A stretch of 46,890 nucleotides of DNA from DSAR01 sp034437315 (GCA_034437315.1 DAOTUC010000319.1:1-46890); one strand, 5' to 3'; counted from the first letter of the stretch, positions 7,327-16,365 are shown. Numbers and translations are program-made. The notes: generated from the sequence alone by a model not told the origin.

Positions 7327-7644
7327 ATGACAGAAGCACCCTGGCTGGACGTCATCAATCCCCTGCTGGTCGCTATGCTGTTCCTGATCGGGCTATTCTG
7401 CCTGGTCACCCAGCGCAACGTCATCAAGCAGGTGATTGGCCTTAAAATTATGCTCCAGGGCGTTACCCTGAGCTTGCTCCACGCCGGTCACGTGCTGGGG
7501 GACGTAAATCTGGCCCAGACGATGGTCATCTCGGCGCTGGTCGTCGAGACGATCATCATCGGGCTGGCCCTGGCCCTGATTATCAACATCTATCGCCATT
7601 ATCCATCCGGCGATATTGATCAACTGCAAAGATTACGCGGATGA
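7327..7644 (+). CDS. NuoK/MnhC-like membrane subunit (MbhG type)
   Basis: 105 residues with three hydrophobic helices. The stretch NVIKQVIGLKIMLQGVTLSLLHAG and the later AQTMVISALVVETIIIGLALAL are typical of the NuoK/MnhC/MbhG family, including the acidic residue in the last helix (VVETI). In complex I this subunit carries part of the proton path between the hydrogenase-like unit and the antiporter-like subunits. Preceded by a good ribosome site (GGATGAGGAG) and followed after 4 nt by the NuoL-like gene. Confidence 0.85.
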   Translation: MTEAPWLDVINPLLVAMLFLIGLFCLVTQRNVIKQVIGLKIMLQGVTLSLLHAGHVLGDVNLAQTMVISALVVETIIIGLALALIINIYRHYPSGDIDQLQRLRG

Positions 7645-7648
7645 GCCA

Positions 7649-9478
7649 ATGACCAACGAACTTTTCACCGCGCTATTCGTTCTCCCTCTCCTGGCAAGCG
7701 GGCTGATTGCTTTCCTCCTCCGGCGAGCGTCCGTCTCCACGGTGCGCTACGTCGCCCTGGCGGCGACCGCCGCGACGGCTCTGTGCGCATTACTCCTGCT
7801 GCCCGCAATCGGAGACTCCCCCACTATCGTGATCGAGTGGATGCCGGGCGCCGGCTCGATGACGCTCAGCCTGGGCGCCACGGGCTTGTACGCGGCGTTG
7901 GCGACTTCGCTCGTTTCATTCTTGATCACCCTGGGCACCCCCTATCAGACCGAACGACCGGCTCTTTCGGCCTCCGTGATCCTTTTGGCGCTCCCCGCCG
8001 CCAACGCCGCCTTCCTGGCGGAGCATTTCTTGGCCCGCTACGTCGCGCTGGAAATCGCCGCGCTCTGCATCGCCCTGGCGCCACTGGTCGAGCTGAAAGG
8101 AGAGAGAGGCGGGCGCAGCTTCTGGCTCATCTACCTGGTACTGCGTTTGGGGGATGTCGGCTTGCTCAGCGCCATCCTGATCCTGGCCGACGCCAGCGGG
8201 ACATTGGAGATCGCGCCGGCCTTGGAAGCAGGCGCCACGTTGGACAGTATCCGCCTGGGCTGGACTGTGGCCGGCCTCATCCTCGCGGTGTGGGTCAAAA
8301 TGGCCGGTTGGCCCTTCCACCTCTGGAGCCGCTTCGGCCGGGCGCTGTCCTTGAACACGCACGCCTGGCTCTACGCCATCGTCGCGCCCAACCTGGGCGC
8401 TTACCTGCTCTACCGCGTCACCCCGCTCCTGGCGCTGCATAACCCCTTGCAGACCGTCGCCCTGTGGCTAGGCGCCGGCGGGGCGGCGTTGGCGATGCTG
8501 ATCACATTGACCCATAAGGATCTGCGAAATGCGCTGATCTACATAGGGGCGGCGCAAGCCGGGCTGCTCCTTTTTGCGGCCGCCTGCGGCCTCCAAATGG
8601 TGGTTTGGCTGGGCTTACTGGCGACAACGGTGCTGCGCGCGCTCCTCTTCCTGGCGGGAGACGCCGGACAGCAGGATCTCTCCCCGTCCCGGCGTCGGGC
8701 GGTCAGCGGAATGTTCGCCCTGGGCGGGCTGGCGCTGACCGCTTTCGGCCTGTTGATCACATGGTGGGGGCGGGTGCAAACCGCGCCCCTGGACGCGCTG
8801 TTCGTCGCCGAGGCCGCCGTCGCGCTGACCGGCGTCTGGGCGGTGCGCGAGACGTACCGGCTCGCCGGCCGTGAGCGGCGCGCTCCGGAGACCGACCACG
8901 GTTCCCTCACGCTGCCATCCCCGGGGCAATGGGCCGCCATCGGTGCGCTGGCGTTGATCGTGCTGGTCGGCGGGTTGGGCTTGGGCCCGTGGGTGCGTCA
9001 CCTGGCGACGACCGCGTCCATCCCTATGCCGGAGATACCTTCGCCCTTCAGCCTCCTGCGCTACGCCGTCACCGCCCCGGCCCTGCTGTTGATCTCGATC
9101 CTGACGCTGATGGCCTGGTCATTACAGAAGCGCTCCGGGGCGAGGCTCCTTGAAGCGTTCCCGGCGGAGCAGACGGAGGCGACCTATGACCTGGAAGAAG
9201 GGTTAGCCCAGGCCGCGCAGGCGCTGCACGCCATCGTCGAGGTGGGCATCCTGGAACAGATCGTCGCCCTGAGCGTGCGCGGCGTGGTGGAAGGCTCGCG
9301 CATCGCCTACCAGTTCGTGGAGCAAGAAGGTCTGGAGGGTCTCCTACGCCGCGTCGTGCGGGCGGTCATGGGGCTCAACAACATGCTAAAGCGCTGGCAC
9401 ACCGGGCTTGTACGTCGTAACCTGTTGTGGGTCCCCATAAGCCTGGCGTTGGCGATTTTAGCGGCGTTGTTATATTGA
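7649..9478 (+). CDS. NuoL/MrpA-like antiporter subunit of the hydrogenase complex
   Basis: 609 residues, close to the length of NuoL, with about 14 helices and a C-terminal extension (from about 500) of amphipathic character that may correspond to the lateral helix of NuoL. The key residues of the family are present: Glu135 in the fifth helix (YVALEIAALC), Lys217 in the seventh (AVWVKMAGWPFHLW). The LWSRFGRALSLNTHAWLY segment replaces the usual LPDAM..PTPVSA motif, so the protein is divergent. Start at the ATG 7649, just after the stop of the NuoK-like gene; an upstream in-frame TTG would overlap that gene. First of three antiporter-like subunits in the operon. Confidence 0.8.
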   Translation: MTNELFTALFVLPLLASGLIAFLLRRASVSTVRYVALAATAATALCALLLLPAIGDSPTIVIEWMPGAGSMTLSLGATGLYAALATSLVSFLITLGTPYQTERPALSASVILLALPAANAAFLAEHFLARYVALEIAALCIALAPLVELKGERGGRSFWLIYLVLRLGDVGLLSAILILADASGTLEIAPALEAGATLDSIRLGWTVAGLILAVWVKMAGWPFHLWSRFGRALSLNTHAWLYAIVAPNLGAYLLYRVTPLLALHNPLQTVALWLGAGGAALAMLITLTHKDLRNALIYIGAAQAGLLLFAAACGLQMVVWLGLLATTVLRALLFLAGDAGQQDLSPSRRRAVSGMFALGGLALTAFGLLITWWGRVQTAPLDALFVAEAAVALTGVWAVRETYRLAGRERRAPETDHGSLTLPSPGQWAAIGALALIVLVGGLGLGPWVRHLATTASIPMPEIPSPFSLLRYAVTAPALLLISILTLMAWSLQKRSGARLLEAFPAEQTEATYDLEEGLAQAAQALHAIVEVGILEQIVALSVRGVVEGSRIAYQFVEQEGLEGLLRRVVRAVMGLNNMLKRWHTGLVRRNLLWVPISLALAILAALLY

Positions 9479-9495
9479 ACATTGGAGGAGGCGTG

Positions 9496-10968
9496 ATGAA
9501 CGCAGAGACTATCTGGCTGGCGTCCATTCTGGGCGTCCCCTTGGTCGTCGCGGTGATACTCTCCCTGATGCGCGGGCAGAAAGCGCAAAAAGCCAGCGGC
9601 TGGATCGCGGGAGCGTCGGCGGCGATCTCGGTGGTCGGGGCTTTCGCCCTGTTGCCAGCGCTGTATCGCGGTGAGGTCCCAACTTTCAGTATGCGTTGGA
9701 TCCCGGCGGCCGGCATCCGGTTAACCCTCCACGTCGATTGGCTGACCTTCCCCTTCCTGATCACCGAGGCGGCTGTGACGCTGGTCGCCATCGTCTACAC
9801 CTGGGGCTACCATAAGCTGGACGAGAGGACGCCTTACTTCTACGCCCTGCTGCTGCTCTTCGCCGTGGGTATGTCCGGCACGACCCTGGCCGACGACATG
9901 TTCCTGTTTTACATTTTCTGGGAGTTGATGCTGGTGGCCTCGTGCGCCTTGATCGCCGTCTGGGGGGATGGGGAACGGCGGGGGGCGGTCGCGCTCAAGT
10001 ATTTCATCTTCACCCACCTGGGCTCGTTGATGGTGCTGATGGGGCTGATCATGCTCTACGACGCCACCGGAAACGACAGTTTCTCCGCCCTGCGGGCGGG
10101 CGTGAGCCTGACTCCGGGCATGGTGACCACCGTGACCACGCTCTTCATCATTGGGTTCTGCGTAAAGATGGCCATCTTCCCGCTGCACCTCTGGTTGCCC
10201 GACGCCCACGCCACAGCCCCGATGCCGGTGACCATCATGCTGGCGGCGGCGATGCTCAGTATGGGGACCTACGGGATCTTGCGTTTCCCGTTCAGCATCT
10301 TTTCCTTGGCCCAGATGACGCCTTTCGCCGCGCCGATGATGATCGCGGGCATCATCTCCGAGATATACGGCGCGCTGATGGCCCTGGCGGAGCAGGACGT
10401 CAAACGCATCATCGCCTATTCCAGCGTCAGCCAGATGGGCTACATCCTCTTCGGGCTGGGCACCTTGACCCACGAAGGGGTCGCCGGCGCGACGCTGCAC
10501 GTCATCTACCACGCCATCGTCAAGGCGTTGCTCTTTATGTGCGTCGGTCTCATCATCCGCGCCACCGGCCGGCGACGAATCGGGGAGTTGGGCGGGCTAG
10601 GCCAGGCATTGCCAGTGACAGCCATTTGCACCGGTATGGCCGCCCTGGCGATCTCAGGAATGCCGCCCTTCTGCATCTTCGATAGCGAGTGGATGATCTT
10701 CGCTGGCGGTTTCCACACCGCCCACGTCGGCCTGTCGGTCCTGACGCTACTGGGTTCACTGTTGACGGTGGCCTACGCCCTCTGGTTCACGTGGCGCATC
10801 TTTTTCGGCGTCCGACCGGAGGAATTGACCGTCAGCCGGCCGCCTATGGCTATGCTCGTCCCGACCGTCCTGCTGGCCGCGCTGGCGCTTATTGAGGGCA
10901 TCTTCCCCGCCTCTGTTTTCGATTGGGTGACCCACGAACTCCCCTTGCTCCTAGGAGGGGCCTGGTAA
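9496..10968 (+). CDS. NuoM/MbhH-like antiporter subunit
   Basis: 490 residues, about 14 helices. It carries Glu143 (FWELMLVASC) and Lys224 (GFCVKMAIFPLHLWLPDAH), equivalent to the Glu/Lys pair of NuoM, and the LPDAHATAPMPVTIMLAA segment of the proton_antipo_M family. VKRIIAYSSVSQMGYI is the conserved eighth-to-ninth helix region. Expected to move H+ or Na+ across the membrane when the hydrogenase turns over. Start supported by GGAGGAGG 5 nt before the ATG. Its stop overlaps the next start by one base. Confidence 0.9.
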   Translation: MNAETIWLASILGVPLVVAVILSLMRGQKAQKASGWIAGASAAISVVGAFALLPALYRGEVPTFSMRWIPAAGIRLTLHVDWLTFPFLITEAAVTLVAIVYTWGYHKLDERTPYFYALLLLFAVGMSGTTLADDMFLFYIFWELMLVASCALIAVWGDGERRGAVALKYFIFTHLGSLMVLMGLIMLYDATGNDSFSALRAGVSLTPGMVTTVTTLFIIGFCVKMAIFPLHLWLPDAHATAPMPVTIMLAAAMLSMGTYGILRFPFSIFSLAQMTPFAAPMMIAGIISEIYGALMALAEQDVKRIIAYSSVSQMGYILFGLGTLTHEGVAGATLHVIYHAIVKALLFMCVGLIIRATGRRRIGELGGLGQALPVTAICTGMAALAISGMPPFCIFDSEWMIFAGGFHTAHVGLSVLTLLGSLLTVAYALWFTWRIFFGVRPEELTVSRPPMAMLVPTVLLAALALIEGIFPASVFDWVTHELPLLLGGAW

Positions 10969-12503
10969 TGGATCTGATGACGAGCAACGTGTGGGTGCTT
11001 CTCCCTCTGGCCTTGCTCGCCATCGGCGCATTCGTCGTCTACCTGACGGCGCGGCTGCTGATCCAGCGCAATGACATCTTGGCCACGTTGACGACGCTTT
11101 TCTTCGCGCTGGCGCTGAGCGCGCTAATCCCGACCTTTTTCGCCGTTCGACACGCCTTGCACACTGGCGGCCCCATGCCTACCTGGGGACGCATGGAAGC
11201 CGCCGACGCTTTTCTGCGGGCCGATCCCGGCGCATTGGTCATCATAGGCATCGCGTTGGGATTGGGCCTCCTCGTCACCATCTATTCCGGACGCTACCTG
11301 GCGCTGGATCGACGCTACGAGACCTACTATCCGTTGCTGTTGCTGCTGGCGACCGGCCTGGTGGGGATGGTGCTGGCGGCCGATCTGTTCAACCTCTATA
11401 TGTTCTGCGAGTTGATGAGCGTCGCAGCCTACGCGCTGGTCGCCTTTCGCCGCCGCACCCGCACCGCCATTGAGGCCGGTTTCAAATATCTGATTATGGG
11501 CAGCGTGGGCACGATCATCATATTGTTGGGTATCTCGTTCATCTACCGAGAGAGCGGGCAATTGCTCCTGCCCACGCCTGAGAACGCGCCCGGAGGCGAC
11601 CTGGGGGTGTGGACCCGCGTGGGCGCGGCCTGTTTCCTGGTCGGCCTGGGGGTCAAGAGCGCCATCGTTCCCCTGCATACCTGGCTGCCCGACGCCCACG
11701 GGCGCGCGCCCAGCAGCATCAGCGCGATGCTTTCCGGGATCGTCATCCAGAGCGCCTTCTACACCCTGCTCAAGGTTGGGCTGGGGCTGGGATTACCAGC
11801 GCGTTACCTGGGCAACGTCTTGATCCTGCTCGCATTGCTCAATATGACGCTGGGCAATGGGATGGCGCTGGTCCAGACCTACACCAAGCGGCTGCTGGGC
11901 TATTCGACGATTGCACAGATGGGCTACGTTATGCTCAGCGTGGGCATTGGGCTGCGCTACAACCTGCCGGCCGCCGTTCAAGCCGGTTTCTTTCTCCTGC
12001 TGGCTCACGCCGCGATGAAGGGACTGGCTTTCCTCTGCAAGGGAGTCTGCCACTTTCATTACGATACAACCACCATCTCTCAACTGCGCGGCACGGCTAT
12101 ACAGTTGCCATTGGTGGGGGTCGCTTTCAGCGTGGCGCTGGCGGGATTGGCGGGCGTGCCGCCGTTGGCCGGTTTCGTCGGCAAGTGGTTCATCCTCACA
12201 CGCGCCCTGCACGCGCCGGATCAGTGGGTTTATCTGGCGCTGACGCTGTTCCTGACGAACAGTCTGCTCGCGCTGGGCTACTACCTGCCCCTCATCGGCA
12301 CGCTCTTTACTCCTCCAGATACTGAAGCTCAACTCGCCGAGGAGGGATCGGAAAAGCGGGCCAACGTGCAAATCTCCCCCTGGATGGCGCTCCCGCTGGT
12401 GATCCTGGGCGCGCTGGTGCTGGTCATCGGTCTCTATCCCGGGCCATGGCTGGGTTGGATGGAAGATGTGGGCCTTTACTTGCTGGCGCTGGGCGCCGGG
12501 TGA
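10968..12503 (+). CDS. Third NuoM/NuoN/MrpD-like antiporter subunit
   Basis: 511 residues, about 14 helices. Family markers are Glu148 (MFCELMSVAAYALVAF), Lys230 (GLGVKSAIVPLHTWLPDAHG), the RAPSSISAMLSG motif and KRLLGYSTIAQMGYVMLS. By pattern it is closer to MrpD/MbhH than to NuoN. With the two genes before it this gives the complex three antiporter-like subunits, the number found in respiratory complex I and more than the one or two of simple Ech or CODH-linked hydrogenases. GGAGGGG precedes the start by 8 nt; the start overlaps the previous stop by one base. Confidence 0.9.
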   Translation: MDLMTSNVWVLLPLALLAIGAFVVYLTARLLIQRNDILATLTTLFFALALSALIPTFFAVRHALHTGGPMPTWGRMEAADAFLRADPGALVIIGIALGLGLLVTIYSGRYLALDRRYETYYPLLLLLATGLVGMVLAADLFNLYMFCELMSVAAYALVAFRRRTRTAIEAGFKYLIMGSVGTIIILLGISFIYRESGQLLLPTPENAPGGDLGVWTRVGAACFLVGLGVKSAIVPLHTWLPDAHGRAPSSISAMLSGIVIQSAFYTLLKVGLGLGLPARYLGNVLILLALLNMTLGNGMALVQTYTKRLLGYSTIAQMGYVMLSVGIGLRYNLPAAVQAGFFLLLAHAAMKGLAFLCKGVCHFHYDTTTISQLRGTAIQLPLVGVAFSVALAGLAGVPPLAGFVGKWFILTRALHAPDQWVYLALTLFLTNSLLALGYYLPLIGTLFTPPDTEAQLAEEGSEKRANVQISPWMALPLVILGALVLVIGLYPGPWLGWMEDVGLYLLALGAG

Positions 12504-12540
12504 GGGAGAAAATAGAGAAAGGGTAAAGAAAGAGTGAAGA

Positions 12541-12876
12541 ATGATTGAGCGCATTTTGTTAAGCCCCCCGGCAGCCCTGTGCCTCTTCCTGGGCCTGGCC
12601 TACGCGGTCTACCGGTTGAGCGGGGCGATAGCCGCGCCGGGTCACGAACATCCCGGCAAGTGCCTGCCCTACGCCTGCGGGGAGGATCTGCTGCCGCCGG
12701 AGGTGCAACTGGCCTACCACGCCTTCTTCCGGCTGGCGCTGCTGTTCGGCATCCTGCACATGGCCGCGCTGGTGGTCTCGACGCTGCCGCCCGACGTGAC
12801 CTCCCACCGCACCGCGATAGGCTACCTGGCCGGCATCGGCGTCAGCGTGTTCGTGCTGGCGAAAGGAAGGACGTAA
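12541..12876 (+). CDS. NuoA/MbhI-like small membrane subunit
   Basis: 111 residues, three hydrophobic segments. KCLPYACGEDLLPPEVQLAYHAFFRLALLFGILHM corresponds to the region of NuoA with the YECG motif and the conserved Phe/Tyr-rich second helix. In group 4 hydrogenases the equivalent is MbhI. It links the antiporter part to the NuoH-like subunit. The gene ends directly against the next start (no gap), so translation is likely coupled. Confidence 0.7.
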   Translation: MIERILLSPPAALCLFLGLAYAVYRLSGAIAAPGHEHPGKCLPYACGEDLLPPEVQLAYHAFFRLALLFGILHMAALVVSTLPPDVTSHRTAIGYLAGIGVSVFVLAKGRT

Positions 12877-13302
12877 ATGACCATCGAAGACATCGTGCGC
12901 TGGGCGCGACGCAAATCCCCCTGGGTGTTGCATTACAACAGCGGGGGCTGCAACGGTTGCGACATCGAGATTCTGGATCTACTCACGCCGCGTTACGACG
13001 TGGAACGACTAGGAATCCTGAAGGAAGCATCCCCGCGTCACGCCGACGTGCTTATCTGCACCGGCCCGGTGACGCGCCAATCACGCGACAGGTTACGCCG
13101 CATCTACGAGCAAATGCCGGCCCCCAAGTGGGTGCTGTCGGTGGGCAGTTGCAGTTGTTCCGGCGGCATCTTCCGAGGGGGCTACAACGTGCTGGGCGGC
13201 ATCGACCAGGTCATTCCGGTCGATATTTACGTGCCGGGCTGCGCCTGTCGCCCAGAGGCGATCATTGATGGGATACTTCAACTGCTGGAGAAAATTGAGT
13301 AA
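12877..13302 (+). CDS. NuoB-like / group 4 [NiFe]-hydrogenase small subunit (MbhJ type)
   Basis: 141 residues. Carries one [4Fe-4S] cluster next to the active site. Likely ligands are Cys25 and Cys28 (GGCNGCDIEI), Cys92 (GSCSCSGG) and Cys122 (VPGCACRPEAI). The GCNGCDIEI form is that of group 4 hydrogenase small subunits and differs from the adjacent CysCys of NuoB in true complex I. Two further cysteines (94, 124) lie near the ligands. Directly follows the NuoA-like gene. Confidence 0.9.
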   Translation: MTIEDIVRWARRKSPWVLHYNSGGCNGCDIEILDLLTPRYDVERLGILKEASPRHADVLICTGPVTRQSRDRLRRIYEQMPAPKWVLSVGSCSCSGGIFRGGYNVLGGIDQVIPVDIYVPGCACRPEAIIDGILQLLEKIE

Positions 13303-13332
13303 GCGATCATATCAGATAGAAGGAGAAAAGCC

Positions 13333-14661
13333 TTGAAAAACAAACACTTCTGGAAAGGAGCGCTTTGGATCACCCTGTACCTGGCGCTCTCCCTGGCCCC
13401 CCTGGGGTTTATGCTGGTAGGAGAGCGACCGATGGGACGAGAATTCGTGCACGAGCTCTCGGTGGCGCTGGGCTTCGTGGGCATCGCAATGATGGCGTTG
13501 CAATTTGTCGCGACCGCGCGCTTCGCCATTATCACCCTGCCCTTCGGCAGCGACGTCGTCTACCACTTTCACCATTATATGTCCCTGGTCGTCCTGGGGC
13601 TGTGGCTGGCCCATCCGGTGATCCTCTTCATCAAGTTCCCGTGGGCGCGGGCGTTGCTCAATCCCATCACCGCGCCCTGGAGAGCGCGGGCCGGTTTGGC
13701 GTCGGTCATCGCCGCCATCGTCCTCGTCGCCATCTCTATCTGGCGCAAGCGCCTGAAGATAGGCTACGACCGGTGGCGCATCTGGCATGGCGTCCTGGCA
13801 GTCCTGGCCATGCTCCTGGTTATGACCCATGCCTTCATGGTGGGCAAATACATCGGCACGCCGGTGAAGCGCTCGCTGTGGCTCGGTTACGGCGCGGCCT
13901 GGCTGTTGGTGGTCCTCTACGTGCGGGTGATCCGCCCGATCAGAATCGCGAATCATCCCTACACAGTGACGGACATCAACCAGAAGTCCGGCGACACCTG
14001 GGTGCTGACCCTCGAACCGGTCGGACACGCGGGAATGGCGTTCTCGCCGGGGCAGTTCGCCTGGCTCACGGCGTGGCAATCGCCAATCGCCCACGCAGAA
14101 CACGCTTTCTCCTTCTCCTCCAGCGCCGAGAGACCTGAGCAACTCGAATTCGGCGTCAAGGAATTGGGCGATTTCACCGCCACCATCGGCGAGTTACAAC
14201 CCGGCCAACAGGTCTACCTCGAAGGGCCATTTGGCGCCTTCACCGTGGACCGCTACCCCGACGCCGCTGCCTACGCCTTCATCGCCGGCGGCATCGGCAT
14301 TACACCGATGATGAGCATCCTCCGCACACTGGCAGACCGGGGCGATCAACGACCCTTGCATCTCATCTACGGGAACCGCGCCTGGGAAGACATCGTGTTC
14401 CGCGAGGAACTGGCGGAACTCCAGGAGCGCCTGAACTTGAACGTCGTCCACGTCCTGGAACGCCCACCAGAGAATTGGGAGGGTGAACAGGGTTTCGTGA
14501 CCCGGGAGATGCTCGACCACTACTTGCCGCCCGAGGAACGCCAGGCGACCGACGTCTTCCTCTGCGGCCCAAAACCTATGATGGGCGCTGTCATCCCGGC
14601 GTTGACCGAACTGGGCATACACCCGAAGCAAATTCACTTCGAGCGTTTTGATCTGGCGTAA
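13333..14661 (+). CDS. Ferric-reductase-like flavocytochrome b (FRD membrane domain plus FAD/NAD(P) reductase)
   Basis: 442 residues. Residues 1-205 hold about six membrane helices of the ferric reductase/NOX type with two histidine pairs spaced for two b haems (His80 or 81 with His94; His152 with His166). Residues about 210-310 form the FAD-binding barrel (HAFSFSSS in place of the usual RxYS motif) and 310-442 an NAD(P)-binding domain (GGIGITPMMSIL, LCGPKPMM). There is no C-terminal [2Fe-2S] domain. It could pass electrons between NAD(P)H and the membrane or the hydrogenase. Start is the TTG at 13333, 8 nt after AGGAG. It sits between the NuoB-like and NuoC-like genes in the same operon. Confidence 0.85.
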   Translation: MKNKHFWKGALWITLYLALSLAPLGFMLVGERPMGREFVHELSVALGFVGIAMMALQFVATARFAIITLPFGSDVVYHFHHYMSLVVLGLWLAHPVILFIKFPWARALLNPITAPWRARAGLASVIAAIVLVAISIWRKRLKIGYDRWRIWHGVLAVLAMLLVMTHAFMVGKYIGTPVKRSLWLGYGAAWLLVVLYVRVIRPIRIANHPYTVTDINQKSGDTWVLTLEPVGHAGMAFSPGQFAWLTAWQSPIAHAEHAFSFSSSAERPEQLEFGVKELGDFTATIGELQPGQQVYLEGPFGAFTVDRYPDAAAYAFIAGGIGITPMMSILRTLADRGDQRPLHLIYGNRAWEDIVFREELAELQERLNLNVVHVLERPPENWEGEQGFVTREMLDHYLPPEERQATDVFLCGPKPMMGAVIPALTELGIHPKQIHFERFDLA

Positions 14662-14677
14662 CAGGAGGAGGGAATAT

Positions 14678-14776
14678 ATGCGACATCAAATAGCCAACTG
14701 GTTGATCATCTCGATCAGCGCGTTGATTCTGCTGGCCTCAATACTCGTGGCGCTCTTACAAAGCGGGGCCGCGTAA
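14678..14776 (+). CDS. 32-residue single-helix membrane peptide
   Basis: ATG at 14678 preceded by an excellent ribosome site (GGAGGAGGG) 5 nt upstream; the TAA at 14774 lies 6 nt before the NuoC-like start. The product is MRHQIAN followed by one hydrophobic helix (about residues 8-28) and a short QSGAA end. It lies between the flavocytochrome and NuoC-like genes with no gap large enough for anything else. It is probably a real small subunit or assembly factor of the complex; no family is recognised. Confidence 0.7.
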   Translation: MRHQIANWLIISISALILLASILVALLQSGAA

Positions 14777-14782
14777 ACCGGG

Positions 14783-15286
14783 ATGGACATCAACGCTGTG
14801 ACGGAAACTGTGACGGAAGCCCTGCGTCAGCGCTGCCCCGACCAGGACATCCAGACGCAAGCAATACCCATCGCCGATACCTTCATCACTCTGCCGCCGG
14901 ATTGTGTGCACGAAGCGACGGCTTTGCTGATGGAGCGTTTCGACGTCTACCATCTCTCCACCATCACCGGTCAGGATACCGGCGATACCATCGAACTGCT
15001 CTATCACTTCTGGGAAGGCGACGGCCTCACCTTACGCACACGCTTGCCCCGGGAAGCCTCCCGCATCGCTACCCTGACCGACATCATCCCCGGCGCAGCT
15101 TTTTACGAGCGGGAAATCTGGGAGATGTTAGGGGTGGAGTTCGAGGGGCATCCCGACCTGTCCCTATTCCTCTTGCCTGAAGATTGGGACGGCGCGCCGC
15201 CGCTTCGCAATCAAGGAGCGGAAGATGGAGACGAAGGGGAAAAAGAGGAAGATAAGCAGCGCGAAAATCAGGAGGACGAACAATGA
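14783..15286 (+). CDS. NuoC-like subunit (MbhK type, 30-kDa family)
   Basis: 167 residues. The C-terminal half has the NuoC signature: YEREIWEMLGVEFEGHPDLSLFLLPEDWDGAPPLR. The last 25 residues are highly charged (EGEKEEDKQRENQEDEQ) and probably unstructured. In complex I and Mbh it supports the small and large subunits in the peripheral arm. Its stop overlaps the start of the large subunit by 4 bp (ATGA-type coupling). Confidence 0.9.
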   Translation: MDINAVTETVTEALRQRCPDQDIQTQAIPIADTFITLPPDCVHEATALLMERFDVYHLSTITGQDTGDTIELLYHFWEGDGLTLRTRLPREASRIATLTDIIPGAAFYEREIWEMLGVEFEGHPDLSLFLLPEDWDGAPPLRNQGAEDGDEGEKEEDKQRENQEDEQ

Positions 15287-16365
15287 GCCGTATGACCATT
15301 CCCATCGGCCCCCAGCATCCGGCGCTCAAGGAACCGTTATCCTTCCTGCTCACCGTCGAAGGCGAGCACGTCGTCGATAGCGCCCTGCGCCTCGGTTACG
15401 TCCACCGGGGCATCGAGCATCTCTGCCAGGAACGCACCTACGTGCAAAACGTACACGTGGTGGAACGCGTCTGCGGCATCTGCTCCCACGTCCACTCGAC
15501 CGTCTACTGTCAGGGCGTGGAGGCGCTGATGGATCTGGAACCGCCGCCGCGGGCGCTCTACCTGCGCACTCTGCTGTGTGAATTGGAGCGCATCCACAGC
15601 CACCTGCTCTGGCTGGGGGTGCTGGCGGAGCTAATCGGTTTCACGACCATCTTCATGTACGCCTGGCGCGACCGCGAGATCGTGCTGGACATCATGGAAG
15701 AGCTCTCCGGCGGCCGGGTGGCCCACGCGGTCAACATCGTCGGCGGTGTGCGCGTCGATTTGGACGAGGCACATACACGCTCAATCCTGGCCCGGCTGGA
15801 CGAGTTGGAGCAGCAACTGGACACGTTCCTGGGCACGATCAAACACGAGCGCACGTTCCAGGCGCGCACGCAAGATGTGGGACATCTTTCGGAAGAGCAA
15901 GTGCGTCGTTATTGCGTGGTGGGACCGGTGGCGCGGGCTTCAGGCGTGGACGTGGATTTGCGTCGCGATGCGCCCTATGCCGCCTACGAGCAACTCGATT
16001 TCCAGGTCATCACCGACCAGCGGGGGGACGTGTGGGCACGCACGATGGTGCGCACACTGGAAACCGTCGAGAGCCTGCATCTATGCCGCCAACTGCTGAA
16101 AAATCTGCCATCGGGCGATCTGACAGTGCGGGCCCCCCGGCGCGTACCGGCCGGCGAGGTAGTCAGCCGCGCCGAAGCACCGCGCGGAGAGGTCATCTAC
16201 TACATTCGCAGCGACGGCAGCGAAAAGCCGGCGCGGGTCAAGATCCGCACGCCGACACTGACGACGCTGATCACGTTGCCCGATCAATTGCAGAACGTGA
16301 ACACCGCCGATGTGCCCACCGTGCTCGCCGGCGTCGACCTGTGCATCGCCTGCGCCGATCGCTAG
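15283..16365 (+). CDS. NuoD-like / group 4 [NiFe]-hydrogenase large subunit with intact CxxC pairs
   Basis: 360 residues. Both motifs that bind the [NiFe] centre are present: L1 RVCGICSHVH (Cys64, Cys67) and L2 DLCIACADR (Cys354, Cys357). Complex I NuoD and Ehr-type relatives lack these cysteines, so this should be a true H2-active subunit. L2 has Leu where DPC is usual. The protein stops three residues after the last cysteine, so there is no C-terminal peptide for a maturation protease to remove. Hydrogen evolution or uptake here would drive the antiporter-like subunits. No hyp maturation genes are in the window. Overlaps the NuoC-like gene by 4 bp. Confidence 0.92.
   Translation: MSRMTIPIGPQHPALKEPLSFLLTVEGEHVVDSALRLGYVHRGIEHLCQERTYVQNVHVVERVCGICSHVHSTVYCQGVEALMDLEPPPRALYLRTLLCELERIHSHLLWLGVLAELIGFTTIFMYAWRDREIVLDIMEELSGGRVAHAVNIVGGVRVDLDEAHTRSILARLDELEQQLDTFLGTIKHERTFQARTQDVGHLSEEQVRRYCVVGPVARASGVDVDLRRDAPYAAYEQLDFQVITDQRGDVWARTMVRTLETVESLHLCRQLLKNLPSGDLTVRAPRRVPAGEVVSRAEAPRGEVIYYIRSDGSEKPARVKIRTPTLTTLITLPDQLQNVNTADVPTVLAGVDLCIACADR

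Noticed and set aside
13333..14661. Nitrate- or sulfite-reductase-linked haem subunit (YedZ/MsrQ)
   Set aside because: The protein continues into FAD and NAD(P) domains, which MsrQ lacks.
15283..16365. Reading the operon as an ordinary respiratory complex I (nuo) cluster
   Set aside because: The large subunit keeps the L1 and L2 CxxC pairs and the small subunit has GCNGC, which are hydrogenase features; NuoE, NuoF and NuoG are absent.
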